This document shows positions 36,389 through 45,799 of a DNA stretch of 64,000 bases, piece by piece. The stretch spans positions 1 through 64,000 of the forward strand of contig NZ_BHXQ01000007.1 in the NCBI RefSeq assembly GCF_003990915.1, given 5' to 3'. The notes under the pieces are model-generated. The model saw only the letters and a list, made by a program, of their open reading frames with translations. It had not been told where the DNA came from and searched no databases. The translations under genes and the position numbers were made by a program. The DNA comes from Chryseotalea sanaruensis (GTDB lineage: Bacteria; Bacteroidota; Bacteroidia; Cytophagales; Cyclobacteriaceae). Every line of letters begins with the position of its first letter. Position 1 is the stretch's first letter.

Positions 36389-36520
36389 TCTTATAAAATT
36401 TATAACTCAATTTCCTTTAGTTAAGCCATTTTTTTTACCTCACCTCCAGTCCTCTCCTGTAGAGAGGAAGAATAAGGAAGCTTAACTAAACGACATTTAT
36501 TTATAACTTAAGTACACTGA

Positions 36521-37510
36521 TTAAAACGAAGGAGGCGCTGGTTTGTTCTTAAGTATCTGCTCTATCTGCTCCATTACCTGTGGTGTTAAGCGGTCTCTTC
36601 CCTCAAAAGCCTTAAAATTTTCTATTAACTGCGCTCTTTTGGAAGCACCTAATATTACGGTACTTACATTTTCATTTTTTAAACACCAGGCTAAAGCCAA
36701 AATTGGCATGGTCATGCCTAAGTCAAACGCGAATTTTGTTAGCTCCTTAACCCTTTTCATGTTGGCTTCAACTAAAGTATTATCTCTTAACCAATCCAAA
36801 CCCTCAATGCCAAGGCGTGTTCCCTCCGGAAAGCCATCATTATACTTACCCGTTAAAACACCCGAGGCCAATGGCGACCAAATAGTTGTTCCCAACCCAA
36901 CTGTTTTGTAAAGCTGAGCAAACTCGCCTTCTACCTTGTTGCGCTCTAGCATGTTGTACTGAGGTTGTTCCATGGTGGGGCCAATTAATGAGTAACGTTG
37001 TGCCACCATGTGTGCTTCCATAATTTCTTGCGCACTCCATTCACTTGTTCCCCAATATAAAATTTTACCCTGTTGTATCAGGTTGTGCATTGTCCAAACC
37101 GTTTCTTCAATGGGTGTCTGCTTATCCGGACGATGACAGAAATATAAATCGAGGTAATCAAGTTGGAAGCGTTTCAACGCTTGCTCGCAAGCTTCTACCA
37201 AATGCTTTCTGTGCAAACCCTTCTGTGTAGGTTTAAGATCTTTACCTCCTAATCCAAAAAAAGCTTTACTGGAAACGATATAGCTATCGCGCGACCAACC
37301 TTTCTTTTTTAAAATTTCGCCCATCACTTCTTCTGATTTACCCCTCGCATAAATCTCTGCGTTATCAAAAAAGTTAATGCCGTTGTCGTAAGCTATGGTC
37401 ATGAGTTCATCGGCAATACCATTTTCGATTTGCTTGCCAAAGGTTAACCAAGAGCCAAATGAAAGTGCACTTACTTGCAAGCCTGATTTTCCGAGACGTC
37501 TGTATTCCAT
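36521..37510 (-). CDS. Aldo/keto reductase, voltage-gated K-channel beta-subunit type
   Basis: The 329-residue protein is a (beta/alpha)8-barrel oxidoreductase using NADPH. The catalytic tetrad is visible: Asp49 (FFDNAEIY), Tyr54, Lys82 (IVSSKAFF) and His126 (LDLYFCHRPD). The C-terminal stretch TVILGASKRAQLIENFKA binds the cofactor phosphate. The closest known pattern is the YghZ/Kv-beta-like family that reduces aldehydes and ketones. Its gene has its own transcription direction shared with DedA to the right, but a heptanucleotide repeat array separates the two. Substrate unknown. Confidence 0.92.
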   Translation of the reverse strand: MEYRRLGKSGLQVSALSFGSWLTFGKQIENGIADELMTIAYDNGINFFDNAEIYARGKSEEVMGEILKKKGWSRDSYIVSSKAFFGLGGKDLKPTQKGLHRKHLVEACEQALKRFQLDYLDLYFCHRPDKQTPIEETVWTMHNLIQQGKILYWGTSEWSAQEIMEAHMVAQRYSLIGPTMEQPQYNMLERNKVEGEFAQLYKTVGLGTTIWSPLASGVLTGKYNDGFPEGTRLGIEGLDWLRDNTLVEANMKRVKELTKFAFDLGMTMPILALAWCLKNENVSTVILGASKRAQLIENFKAFEGRDRLTPQVMEQIEQILKNKPAPPSF

Positions 37511-37523
37511 ACTATGTTAATTT

Positions 37524-37551
37524 GAAATTTGAAATTTGAAATTTGAAATTT
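37524..37551. repeat. GAAATTT heptanucleotide tandem repeat
   Basis: Four copies of GAAATTT follow one another between the aldo/keto reductase start and the DedA gene end. The complementary unit AAATTTC and a related TTTTGAA array occur at 39200-39249, so the DedA and hydrolase genes are bracketed by such AT-rich arrays. Confidence 0.7.
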
Positions 37552-37566
37552 TTAGAATTATTTTCC

Positions 37567-38130
37567 TTACTCCACATGTAATGAGTTACTAATGATTCTT
37601 TTTACAATATAACCAATCAACAATCCAAAAGTTGTAAAACCGATAACAACGTAGGTAAAATTATTTTCGAAAGAGCTGGTATCTAGCTGAAAAACAGAGC
37701 CAACAAAGTACCCAACAGTGCTCACTACCGTTGCCCAGAATAAACCCGAAATGATAGTAAACAACAAATACCGAGAAGGCGTCAAGCCACTCATTCCGAA
37801 AACCACCGGGATAATTACCCTAAACCCATACAAAAAACGATAGCTTAACAATAATTGCAACTGATACCGCTGAAAAAGATTGGTGACAGGAGCAACCAGC
37901 GCTTTTAATTTTGGTTTGCGCTCAATAAAATATTTTCCATTGAGTCTGCCTATTAAATAATAAATCCAATCGCTAATAAATGAACCAGAAAACGCAAAGA
38001 ATACAGTAAAGGGGAATTCAAAGAAACCCTTATGAATAAGTGACGAGGCAATCAGAATAGCAGTTTCTCCCTCGAAAAACGTTCCTACTAATAATGCCAG
38101 ATATCCATATTGATCTAAAAACTGTTGCAT
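37567..38130 (-). CDS. DedA-family membrane protein (SNARE-associated/VTT domain)
   Basis: The 187-residue integral membrane protein has the VTT/DedA domain: FFEGETAILIASSLIHKGFF with the acidic membrane-embedded pair, the amphipathic segment SGSFISDWIYYLIGRLNGKYFI, and the conserved arginine region LLSYRFLYGFRVIIPVVFGMSG. DedA proteins are now viewed as lipid transporters or flippases needed for membrane homeostasis. The size is that of the usual family. The next gene (hydrolase) lies 15 nt upstream on the same strand, so they are co-transcribed. Confidence 0.9.
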   Translation of the reverse strand: MQQFLDQYGYLALLVGTFFEGETAILIASSLIHKGFFEFPFTVFFAFSGSFISDWIYYLIGRLNGKYFIERKPKLKALVAPVTNLFQRYQLQLLLSYRFLYGFRVIIPVVFGMSGLTPSRYLLFTIISGLFWATVVSTVGYFVGSVFQLDTSSFENNFTYVVIGFTTFGLLIGYIVKRIISNSLHVE

Positions 38131-38145
38131 GCCGTAAAAATCTCA

Positions 38146-39150
38146 TCAAAACTGACTTTGCAGCTTTAATGTTTGTGTGGCAAACTTAACAATCTCTGCG
38201 TAAACTGCAGGAACATCTTTTGATGCCATCGGGCTTCCTAATACATGCGCCCCAGCAGTGGGAATCGCTATGGCAAATTTTAAGGAGTCTGGTGTGCTAA
38301 GTTGTTCATTCATTTTCAGCATAGCACTTACTTTCACCTGAGGATCCTGTTCCTCTTCGTTCTTGAAATAGTATAGTGTTAATGAGGGTTGTGTAATTTT
38401 TTCAAATGTCTCTTTCACCATACTTGCTTCCAGCAATTCCTGCAATTGTATTGTGGCTTCTAATCTGTACAAACCGTTCCAATACTGCCACCGTTGGCTC
38501 TCTTCAGAAATTCCGGTTTTATTATACTTGCCACCCATCACAACTCTGGCAATTTGCAAACCCCAGGGGTCGTTTAATAAAAAAGCAGCTGGATTATTAA
38601 TACGAATATTAGGTGAAAGATTTATTAAAGCATGCACATCATCAGGATACTCTGCAGCCAGTTTTATTGCAACGGTTCCCCCTGTAGATGTACTCAGAAG
38701 AATAACTTTATTGCCAAGTTGTTTGCCAATTGCCAAAGCTTGCTTGGCAGTTTCCCAGAGGCGGTCAGCCGTAAAATACAGTAGAGCATCCGTTGTATCT
38801 ACACCATGGTCAGCCAGTCGTGCTAAATATAAATTGCAACCAAACTGTTTGGCGAAATTGCGATGCACAGGATTGCCTTCTTCCTGACTGGCGCTAAAGC
38901 CGTGCAGGTAAACCACTGCATACTCTGTTTTTTGTTTTAAGGAATCGTTAAGCCACACTATTCTGGCTTCATTGTCTTTTTTAAGTTGATGTTTTGCTTC
39001 GTTTTCGCTTATGAAGGTCTCCAATTCACCAGCTTCTTGTGGTACCTGAGGCATACTGAGGTTAAAAACCGGTGAGTCCGGTCTTCCACCTGCCAGGTAA
39101 ATAGCTGCTGAGACTAATAAGAGTGCAATAAGTATTTTACGCTTCTTCAT
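38146..39150 (-). CDS. Alpha/beta hydrolase, membrane-anchored or exported
   Basis: The 334-residue protein has an N-terminal hydrophobic signal-anchor (about 5-20). The alpha/beta-hydrolase core begins with YAVVYLHGFSASQEEGNP (oxyanion-hole His-Gly) and has the nucleophile elbow STSTGG around residue 154. An acid in the late strands and His in the GAHVLGSPMA region complete the triad. It is probably a carboxylesterase or lipase-like enzyme facing the periplasm. Co-transcription with DedA (15 nt apart) suggests a membrane-lipid role, which is inference only. Confidence 0.8.
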   Translation of the reverse strand: MKKRKILIALLLVSAAIYLAGGRPDSPVFNLSMPQVPQEAGELETFISENEAKHQLKKDNEARIVWLNDSLKQKTEYAVVYLHGFSASQEEGNPVHRNFAKQFGCNLYLARLADHGVDTTDALLYFTADRLWETAKQALAIGKQLGNKVILLSTSTGGTVAIKLAAEYPDDVHALINLSPNIRINNPAAFLLNDPWGLQIARVVMGGKYNKTGISEESQRWQYWNGLYRLEATIQLQELLEASMVKETFEKITQPSLTLYYFKNEEEQDPQVKVSAMLKMNEQLSTPDSLKFAIAIPTAGAHVLGSPMASKDVPAVYAEIVKFATQTLKLQSQF

Positions 39151-39513
39151 AATGTAAGGTACTCATTTTTCTTCAACAGCATCCTAAAGGATAATTTCTA
39201 ATTTCAAATTTCAAATCTCAAATTTTGAATTTTGAATTTTGAATTTTGGATTATCTGTTTGAACGCAAAAAGCCCCTGCTATGCGGGGCTTCTTGCGTTG
39301 AAAAAATGGTCAGGTACATGAGACCTGCAACACTAAAAAGAAAGGCATGCCGTTACCGGCTAAAAATATTTACTACCAACAACCACTACGAATGGAGTAA
39401 AGTACCTGTCATAACGGCCATGCCAATTTCTTGTATCGTTGATAGTTTATAGTTGTTGGTTGTTCGCTTCTTTTTAAAGTTCAAATCAACAGCTACTTAC
39501 TATCAACAAATTA
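39151..39513. other. Intergenic region with AT-rich repeat array, hairpin and stem structure
   Basis: This 360-bp gap between the hydrolase start and the ftsZ stop holds three things: tandem AAATTTC/TTTTGAA units (39200-39249), a GC-rich hairpin (39262-39299, listed separately), and a longer stem GGCATGCCGTTA (39344-39355) with TAACGGCCATGCC (39412-39424) containing one bulged base. No coding region is supported. Confidence 0.55.
39262..39299. terminator. Stem-loop between ftsZ and the hydrolase gene
   Basis: Arms 39262-39276 and 39285-39299 pair at 14 of 15 positions, with core AGCCCC and GGGGCT around an 8-base loop. It lies about 215 nt after the ftsZ stop on the minus strand, the likely transcription end of the dcw operon. 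Confidence 0.65.
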
Positions 39514-41073
39514 TTAATCTACATTATCGTGTAAGAATTTATTGTTACCTAAAATGTTATTGTCATCATTCAAATTATACTTCGAAATAAAAGGCTCTGA
39601 TGAATGAGGTACGTCTTGCATCTTCACACCTCTGCGCATGTAAGCTGGTAATGCCCACTTTTCGCTAAATTCCTCTTTAGTCATTTCTGATTTCTTGCCT
39701 TCCTTCAATTTGTTTTTACGTAGCTCTGCCTGTTGACGCAAGCGCTCACGTGTAGAACGCAGTTCCATCATGCCTTCGTCATTGATTTTCTGATCGCCAA
39801 AAGCTTCAGCGTTCGTATCGTATTCATCGTCAGCTCTGAATAAACCATCTTCTCCATCATCCTCATCTTCTAAATCGAAAGAGGCATTAGGTTTAGAAAA
39901 GTTTGTTGTAAAAACTACTTCACGTGAAGCTGGTCTATCGTCATCCTCTTCTTCAACCTTAAATTTATTGGGCTTGAGTTCAGGCGCTACTTTGCCTCCC
40001 ATAGGCGCATCCTTTGCTTCTTTTGCCTCGAACAACCAACCTTGTGATCGGTCGAGGTCATGAACCTTTTTTGCCTCTTCTTTTTTCTCCTGCTTTTTAG
40101 CTTCTGCATCAAAACCGGTAGCGATTACCGTTACACGAATACGATCACCCAAACTTTCATCTACACCGTGACCGAAAATCATTTCTGCTTCTTGTCCAGC
40201 TTGTGCCTGTATGTATTCCGTAATCTCACTCAACTCATCCATTGAAAGCTCAATGTCAGAACCTGAGAAAATAGAAAGCAGTATACGCTTGGCGCCCATG
40301 ATATCACGGTTATCAAGTAGTGGCGAGGAAAGCGCAGCCTCTGCAGCTTTCTTGGCACGGGTATCACCTCTTGTTTCGGCAGTACCCATTACAGCAGCAC
40401 CGGCATTAAGCATTACGGTACGCACATCCTGGAAGTCAACGTTAACGTGGCCTGTCAGTGTTATAATTTCCGCAATACCTTTTGCAGCCGTTGTTAATAC
40501 ATTATCAGCTTGTGCAAATGCCTGACCGATTGGTAAGTTTCCGTAAATCTCACGAAGTTTATCATTCAATATCATCAGAACTGTATCACAGTTTTGACGC
40601 AACTCATCTATACCAATCTGCGCTTGCGAAAATTTCTTTTTACCTTCCCATCCGAAGGGAACAGTAATAATGCCTACTGTGAGTATATCCATTTCTTTGG
40701 CAATCTTCGCTAACACAGGAGCAGCCCCAGTTCCGGTTCCCCCACCCATACCAGCAGTTACGAAAACCATTTTTGTGCCATTGAGCATTTCACGAATTTG
40801 TTCGCGACTTTCAATTGCTGCTGCACGACCCACATCAGGGTTGGCACCGCAACCTAAACCTTCTGTCAGGTTAGTACCAATTTGTAATTTATACGGAACA
40901 GGACTACTGTTAAGCGCCTGTGCATCGGTGTTGACCACCACAAATTCTACATCTTTAATGCCCTGCTTGAACATGTGGTTCACCGCATTGCTTCCACCTC
41001 CACCTACGCCAATTACTTTGATAATTGACTTGTGGTGTTTGGGGATTTCGAATTTATATCCTGAATCAAACAT
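39514..41073 (-). CDS. ftsZ: Cell-division GTPase FtsZ
   Basis: The 519-residue tubulin homologue forms the Z-ring at midcell. Visible are the nucleotide loop GGGGSNAV (about 24-31), the tubulin signature GGGTGTG (110-116), and the T7-loop region in the GTPase core up to about residue 320. A long acidic linker (EDDDRPASREVV, DLEDEDDGEDGLF) leads to the conserved C-terminal peptide ALPAYMRRG at about 475, which binds FtsA. About 45 further residues follow this peptide, longer than the usual tail. It is the last gene of the dcw operon, 100 nt after ftsA with a hairpin between, suggesting its own expression control. Confidence 0.99.
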   Translation of the reverse strand: MFDSGYKFEIPKHHKSIIKVIGVGGGGSNAVNHMFKQGIKDVEFVVVNTDAQALNSSPVPYKLQIGTNLTEGLGCGANPDVGRAAAIESREQIREMLNGTKMVFVTAGMGGGTGTGAAPVLAKIAKEMDILTVGIITVPFGWEGKKKFSQAQIGIDELRQNCDTVLMILNDKLREIYGNLPIGQAFAQADNVLTTAAKGIAEIITLTGHVNVDFQDVRTVMLNAGAAVMGTAETRGDTRAKKAAEAALSSPLLDNRDIMGAKRILLSIFSGSDIELSMDELSEITEYIQAQAGQEAEMIFGHGVDESLGDRIRVTVIATGFDAEAKKQEKKEEAKKVHDLDRSQGWLFEAKEAKDAPMGGKVAPELKPNKFKVEEEDDDRPASREVVFTTNFSKPNASFDLEDEDDGEDGLFRADDEYDTNAEAFGDQKINDEGMMELRSTRERLRQQAELRKNKLKEGKKSEMTKEEFSEKWALPAYMRRGVKMQDVPHSSEPFISKYNLNDDNNILGNNKFLHDNVD

Positions 41074-41115
41074 AATCTTTTTATTTAGTGGTTGTTCTTT
41101 AAGTAGTAAGACTTT

Positions 41116-41160
41116 AGTACTAAGACATAAGATTTAAAAATTTACTTATGTCTTAATACT
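41116..41160. promoter_or_regulatory. Inverted repeat in the ftsA-ftsZ intergenic region
   Basis: AGTACTAAGACATAAG (41116-41131) pairs with 41145-41160 at 15 of 16 positions around a 13-base AT-rich loop. It fills most of the 100-nt gap between the ftsA stop and ftsZ start. It may be an mRNA processing or attenuation structure, or a protein site governing the ftsZ level. Confidence 0.55.
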
Positions 41161-41173
41161 TACATCTTAAAAT

Positions 41174-42490
41174 CTAGTACTCGTTCTTATCATTCAAATC
41201 GTCTATTAACAAACTCTTGGTTTTAGTAAGTATATCGTTAAAGAAATTCTTAGAAGAAGATGGCATACTTACCGGCTTCTTGGCCTTTACTGTTCTAATC
41301 ACTTCTCTTGCTTCTTTGTAGCGGTCTTCACGCTCATCTAAAGAACGGAAACCTGACAATACCAATCCCACTGCAGTTGCATACATCGGGCTCTTCACAA
41401 TTTCAACTTTACCTTTGCCTAAGTGTTCGTTAGGATAACCAACTCGTGTATCCATGCCCGTCATATACTCAACTAACTGCTTGAGGTTAGCTAATTGTGC
41501 ACCACCACCAGTGATGACAATTCCACCTGCTAGTCTGTTCTCATAACCGGAAGCAATAATTTCTGAATGTGCCATCTCAATGATTTCTTCCATTCTTGCC
41601 TGAATGATATTTGAGAGATTCTTTACAGAAATTTCTTTGGTATCACGGTTTCTGATACCCGGTATTGCTACAATCTCATTAGCATTTGCTTCTTCAGCGA
41701 TAGCACGACCGAATGAAGTTTTCAGACGTTCAGCTTGTTGTTGCAATACCATAAGCCCCTGCTTAATATCATTGGTCACAATATTTCCACCGAAAGGAAT
41801 TACCGCTGAATGACGAATGATATTATCGTAGAATATCGCGATATCTGTGGTGCCACCACCGATATCGATTAAGCAAACACCTGCTTCTTTTTCTTCATCA
41901 CTTAATACCGCTAAACTTGAGGCAAGTGGTTCAAGAATTAAATCTTCAATCTCTAGACCAGCTTTGCGCACACACTTATGAATATTGTTGATGGCATTTG
42001 TTTGCGCAGTGATCACATGGAAATCTGCCTCAAGACGAACACCTGACATACCTACAGGTTCTTTAATACCTTCTTCGTAATCCACCATGTAATCTTGTGG
42101 CATTACATGAATAATCTGGCTTCCTGGCGGAACTACCATGCGGTACATATCTTGTGTAAGACGCTCTATATCGTCAACAGTTATTTCGTCTTCTTTTGAA
42201 GAACGAGTTATACCGCCATGTTGAACAAAACTTTTTATATGTTGACCCGCAATACCAACATTGACTACACCGATATCAATGCCTGATTGATCGCTGGCTT
42301 CTTTTATAGCTTTTTCAATGGCATATACAGTTTTATCAATATTAAACACGATGCCTTTAACAACACCTTCGCTTTCTGCTTTACCCATTCCCAGGACTTC
42401 GAGTTTACCAAACTCATTTTTGCGACCAACAATCGCGCATATTTTAGTTGTGCCTATGTCGAGACCTACAACTATTTTTTCGTGTTCCAT
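41174..42490 (-). CDS. ftsA: Cell-division protein FtsA
   Basis: The 438-residue actin-like ATPase tethers FtsZ to the membrane. Phosphate-binding loop VGLDIGTTKICAIVG is at the N-terminus. The SHS2/1C subdomain region lies around residues 85-165, the second phosphate motif is CLIDIGGGTTDIAIF, and the adenosine motif is GIVITGGGAQL. The C-terminus carries a membrane-targeting amphipathic segment (KNFFNDILTKTKSLLIDDL). Gene order ftsQ-ftsA-ftsZ is the standard one, with 32 nt between ftsQ and ftsA. Confidence 0.98.
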   Translation of the reverse strand: MEHEKIVVGLDIGTTKICAIVGRKNEFGKLEVLGMGKAESEGVVKGIVFNIDKTVYAIEKAIKEASDQSGIDIGVVNVGIAGQHIKSFVQHGGITRSSKEDEITVDDIERLTQDMYRMVVPPGSQIIHVMPQDYMVDYEEGIKEPVGMSGVRLEADFHVITAQTNAINNIHKCVRKAGLEIEDLILEPLASSLAVLSDEEKEAGVCLIDIGGGTTDIAIFYDNIIRHSAVIPFGGNIVTNDIKQGLMVLQQQAERLKTSFGRAIAEEANANEIVAIPGIRNRDTKEISVKNLSNIIQARMEEIIEMAHSEIIASGYENRLAGGIVITGGGAQLANLKQLVEYMTGMDTRVGYPNEHLGKGKVEIVKSPMYATAVGLVLSGFRSLDEREDRYKEAREVIRTVKAKKPVSMPSSSKNFFNDILTKTKSLLIDDLNDKNEY

Positions 42491-42522
42491 GCTTCTGTAT
42501 TTAGTGGTTGTTATTTTTTAAA

Positions 42523-43287
42523 TTATTCCGCTACGATTTGTCCTTCGTATTGGAGATTAACTCGCTTATATTTATTCCATCCCTTCACAGGGAGTATCTC
42601 TTTGTAGAAAATCATCAACTTCTTCAATTTCTCCTCTGCATTATCCGCTTGACCGAATTCAATCAACTCATCCCCCACCTGTGGAAAAAGATTGATATTC
42701 CGCTTAGAATCGATGTCTAATTGTGCTATTTGTGCCTTCCAAAAATCATCATCCTCAATCATTTCTATCAGTGCCAACAGTTGTTTTCCTTCTTCTGTTT
42801 TATTCAAATTACCCATAGCCAATAGGTTGTGGGCATACGAACCACTGATCAGAATAACTCTTGCTGTGAACTTTTCAGAGACTGGCATAACAGTTCCGTC
42901 TTCAGCGATATAACCATCAGGTCCATCGTTGCGCACAATACGTGCGATAGGTCTGCGCAAGTCTACATTCACCAACAGATTACCCTTAAGATCACTATAC
43001 AATTCTGCATCTTCTATAAACTTATCAGCCTTAATGCGTTTTTCAATTTCCTTCAAACTGATACTACCCATTGATGCACCGATCAGATTTTGTTGATTGA
43101 ATTGCATTAATCGTCTTACATCTTCTTCATCAATAAAATGGTTATTCTCTATGTTATCTATATCAATCGAAATTTGCTTCACAGCAGTATCGTTTGTTTC
43201 ACGTTCAGCAAAAGCAATGAGTACCAGGAGCGCAGCAAGTGCCAGCACACCTTTGATTTCATTTCGCATGTTGAGTTTAAGCTTCAT
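42523..43287 (-). CDS. ftsQ: Cell-division protein FtsQ
   Basis: The 254-residue protein has a short N-terminal cytoplasmic part, one membrane helix (about 10-27) and a periplasmic POTRA domain (about 35-110: ISIDIDNIENNHFIDEEDV then GSISLKEIEKRIKADKFIED). A beta domain ending near YKRVNLQYEGQIVAE follows. FtsQ links early and late divisome proteins. The start overlaps the end of murC by 11 nt. The short, divergent sequence is typical for Bacteroidota FtsQ, and identification rests on POTRA pattern plus position. Confidence 0.92.
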   Translation of the reverse strand: MKLKLNMRNEIKGVLALAALLVLIAFAERETNDTAVKQISIDIDNIENNHFIDEEDVRRLMQFNQQNLIGASMGSISLKEIEKRIKADKFIEDAELYSDLKGNLLVNVDLRRPIARIVRNDGPDGYIAEDGTVMPVSEKFTARVILISGSYAHNLLAMGNLNKTEEGKQLLALIEMIEDDDFWKAQIAQLDIDSKRNINLFPQVGDELIEFGQADNAEEKLKKLMIFYKEILPVKGWNKYKRVNLQYEGQIVAE

Positions 43288-44671
43288 ACTTTTCAGTCAA
43301 CATTTTTTTAATTGGTTGTACAAACGTATCAATATCGCCAGCGCCTACTGTCGCCACCAGCTCCAGTGTAGAATCTCCTAATGCTGCCATCAAATCCTCT
43401 TTGGAGCATCTTACCTTCTTCTTACTTGTTACATCTTTAAAAATGATATTGGAATCAACACCTTCAATGGGTAACTCACGCGCGGGATAGATGTCCATTA
43501 AGAACAATTCATCTGCCAGACTCAAGCTTTCTGCAAAACCTTTTGCAAAATCGCGGGTACGTGTAAACAAGTGTGGCTGAAAGATTACCGACAACTTTTT
43601 ACGAGGATACATTGATTTCAATGATCGCAAGAAGGCTTCAATCTCTGTAGGATGATGCGCATAGTCATCAACAAAAGTTACATTACTTCCTTTAAGGATA
43701 AACTCAAACCTTCTCTTTACTCCCTTAAAAGAAGTAAGTGCCTGCTTAATTGTCGCCAAATCAACTCCTACTTTATGTGTGGCCACAGCAGCAGCAATTG
43801 CATTTTCTACATTATGAAAACCGGGGATACCGAGAGAGATATGTTGAACTTTTCCGAAACCGTGAAGGTCAAACTCAAAAAATCCTCCTTTCGAAGTAAT
43901 GTGCTCGGCAAAAAAATCTCCCCGACTCATACTGTAATTAACCTTTGCAATATCTTTTAAGTCGTGGGTTAATAAATCATCAATAGATTCATGAATGATT
44001 AACGATCCTTTCTTATTAATCTGTTTTACAAAATCTTTAAATGAAGTAATTACACTTTCATGATCACCATAAATATCAAGGTGGTCAGGATCAGCATTGG
44101 TAACGATAGCCACTTCAGGAAATAATTTTAAGAAGGAGCGATCAAATTCATCAGCCTCTACAACTACAAGGGTATCGTCTGTTACCTCACCATTCATAAC
44201 AAGATTTGACTCATAGTTTGTAGTAATACCACCCAAAAAAGCTACCATCTTTCGATCAGCTACTTTTAAAATATGTGCCACCATGGATGAAGTGGTCGTC
44301 TTGCCGTGAGTTCCCGCCACAGCAATAGTCTTGTAATTTTTAGTAAGCAGACCCAATACTTCTGAGCGCTTCAAAATCGTGTAACCGTTTTCCTTCAGGT
44401 ATGCATGTTCAGCGTGATCTTTGGGAATTGCCGGTGTGTAAATTATAAGCGTCTTCTCCTTATTTTCTTTTACTAATGCAGGGATGGCGTCTACAGCATC
44501 ATTAAAATGAATCTGCATACCTTCTGCTTGCAGGGCCTCCGTTAGTGCAGTGGATGTTTTATCGTAACCAAATACGTGTAGTCCTTTTTTAATAAACCAA
44601 CGTGCCTGAGCACTCATGCCTATACCTCCAATCCCGAGGAAATAAATAATATCGTATTTGTCTAGTCTCAC
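43277..44671 (-). CDS. murC: UDP-N-acetylmuramate-L-alanine ligase MurC
   Basis: The 464-residue cytoplasmic enzyme adds L-alanine to UDP-MurNAc using ATP. The Rossmann-like N-domain shows FLGIGGIGMSAQARWFIKKG, the ATP loop is GTHGKTT (120-126), the central-domain metal/substrate motif is ADEFDRSFLKLFP, and the C-terminal domain has DDYAHHPTEIEAFL. It overlaps murG by 4 nt upstream and ftsQ by 11 nt downstream, so translation is coupled within the dcw operon. Confidence 0.98.
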   Translation of the reverse strand: MRLDKYDIIYFLGIGGIGMSAQARWFIKKGLHVFGYDKTSTALTEALQAEGMQIHFNDAVDAIPALVKENKEKTLIIYTPAIPKDHAEHAYLKENGYTILKRSEVLGLLTKNYKTIAVAGTHGKTTTSSMVAHILKVADRKMVAFLGGITTNYESNLVMNGEVTDDTLVVVEADEFDRSFLKLFPEVAIVTNADPDHLDIYGDHESVITSFKDFVKQINKKGSLIIHESIDDLLTHDLKDIAKVNYSMSRGDFFAEHITSKGGFFEFDLHGFGKVQHISLGIPGFHNVENAIAAAVATHKVGVDLATIKQALTSFKGVKRRFEFILKGSNVTFVDDYAHHPTEIEAFLRSLKSMYPRKKLSVIFQPHLFTRTRDFAKGFAESLSLADELFLMDIYPARELPIEGVDSNIIFKDVTSKKKVRCSKEDLMAALGDSTLELVATVGAGDIDTFVQPIKKMLTEKYEA

Positions 44672-45777
44672 TTAATCAATTCCTCAATTTCATTTACTAT
44701 ATCACTTGTAGCACCAGGTCTGGCCAATGCTTTTATATTTGTTTGTAATCGTTGACAACGCACCTCGTCAAATAGCACTGTTAAAGCAGTATCAACTAAG
44801 CTTTTCATCGCGTCAACATCTTTTACTAAAACCGCTGCGTCCTTAATAACTAAAGCCATTGCATTTTTTGTTTGATGATCTTCCGCTACATTGGGTGAGG
44901 GCACTAGTATAGTAGCCTTACCCGCAATACAAAGTTCAGAAACGGCCAGCGCGCCACTTCTGGAAATAACCACATCAGCGGCAGCATAAGCCAAGTCCAT
45001 CTCTTTTAAAAAGTCGTACAGACGCACTCTACGCAAATCATATTTTGATAAAGCTTCTTTACAGTCGACATAGTAGCCTTTACCTGTTTGCCAGATTATC
45101 TGTACTTCTGTTTCTTGAAGCTTTTCCACGTTCTTCAAAATACTTTTGTTGATTGTTCTGGCACCAAGACTCCCTCCTATAATCAAAAGTGTTTTCTTGT
45201 TTGCATCGAAACCAAAATGGCCAAGTGCCTTGCTTCGCTTCGAATCAATTTCTAATAAATCTTTACGAACCGGATTACCTGTTAATACAATCTTCTCTTT
45301 AGGAAAATAATTCTCCATGCCCTCGTAGGCAACACATACTTTCTTTACACGACTGGCAACTTGTTTGTTAGCTAATCCTGCAAAAGAATTTTGTTCCTGA
45401 ATAACTGTTGCATATCCTAATCGAGTGGCTGCCATCATAATAGGGCCACTGGCATAACCACCTGTGCCTATAACCGCATGTGGTTTAAATCTTTGTAAGA
45501 TGGCAACAGCCCTCAGGTAACTAAACACAAGTTTAAAAGGGAACAACAAATTTTTCCATGTAAGCTTGCGTTGAATACCACTGATCCACAAACCAATAAT
45601 TTTATAGCCTGCTTCAGGAACACGTACCATCTCCATTTTACCCTGTGCACCAACAAATAAAATTTGTGCATCCGGATACCGCTGACGGAATTCATTAGCA
45701 ATGGCGATGGCTGGGAAGATGTGTCCTCCGGTTCCTCCTCCACTGATGATGAGACGATATGGTTTTTCCTTTTTCAA
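44668..45777 (-). CDS. murG: UDP-GlcNAc:lipid-II glycosyltransferase MurG
   Basis: The 369-residue GT-B enzyme makes lipid II from lipid I at the inner face of the membrane. Visible are the G-loop ISGGGTGGHIFPAIAIANEF, the second G-loop GTGGYASGP, QEQNSFAGLANK, the central IIGGSLGARTINKSIL, and the donor-binding SRSGALAVSELCIAGKATIL. It appears to start with TTG at 45777. Upstream to ftsW lies a 75-nt gap with a 13-bp inverted repeat. Confidence 0.98.
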   Translation of the reverse strand: MKKEKPYRLIISGGGTGGHIFPAIAIANEFRQRYPDAQILFVGAQGKMEMVRVPEAGYKIIGLWISGIQRKLTWKNLLFPFKLVFSYLRAVAILQRFKPHAVIGTGGYASGPIMMAATRLGYATVIQEQNSFAGLANKQVASRVKKVCVAYEGMENYFPKEKIVLTGNPVRKDLLEIDSKRSKALGHFGFDANKKTLLIIGGSLGARTINKSILKNVEKLQETEVQIIWQTGKGYYVDCKEALSKYDLRRVRLYDFLKEMDLAYAAADVVISRSGALAVSELCIAGKATILVPSPNVAEDHQTKNAMALVIKDAAVLVKDVDAMKSLVDTALTVLFDEVRCQRLQTNIKALARPGATSDIVNEIEELIK

Positions 45778-45799
45778 CTCTTTACTTATCCTTTTAATC

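Noticed and set aside
40670..41137. 155-residue plus-strand frame opposite ftsZ
   Set aside because: It is antisense to the highly conserved GTPase domain of FtsZ and is a shadow of that codon usage.
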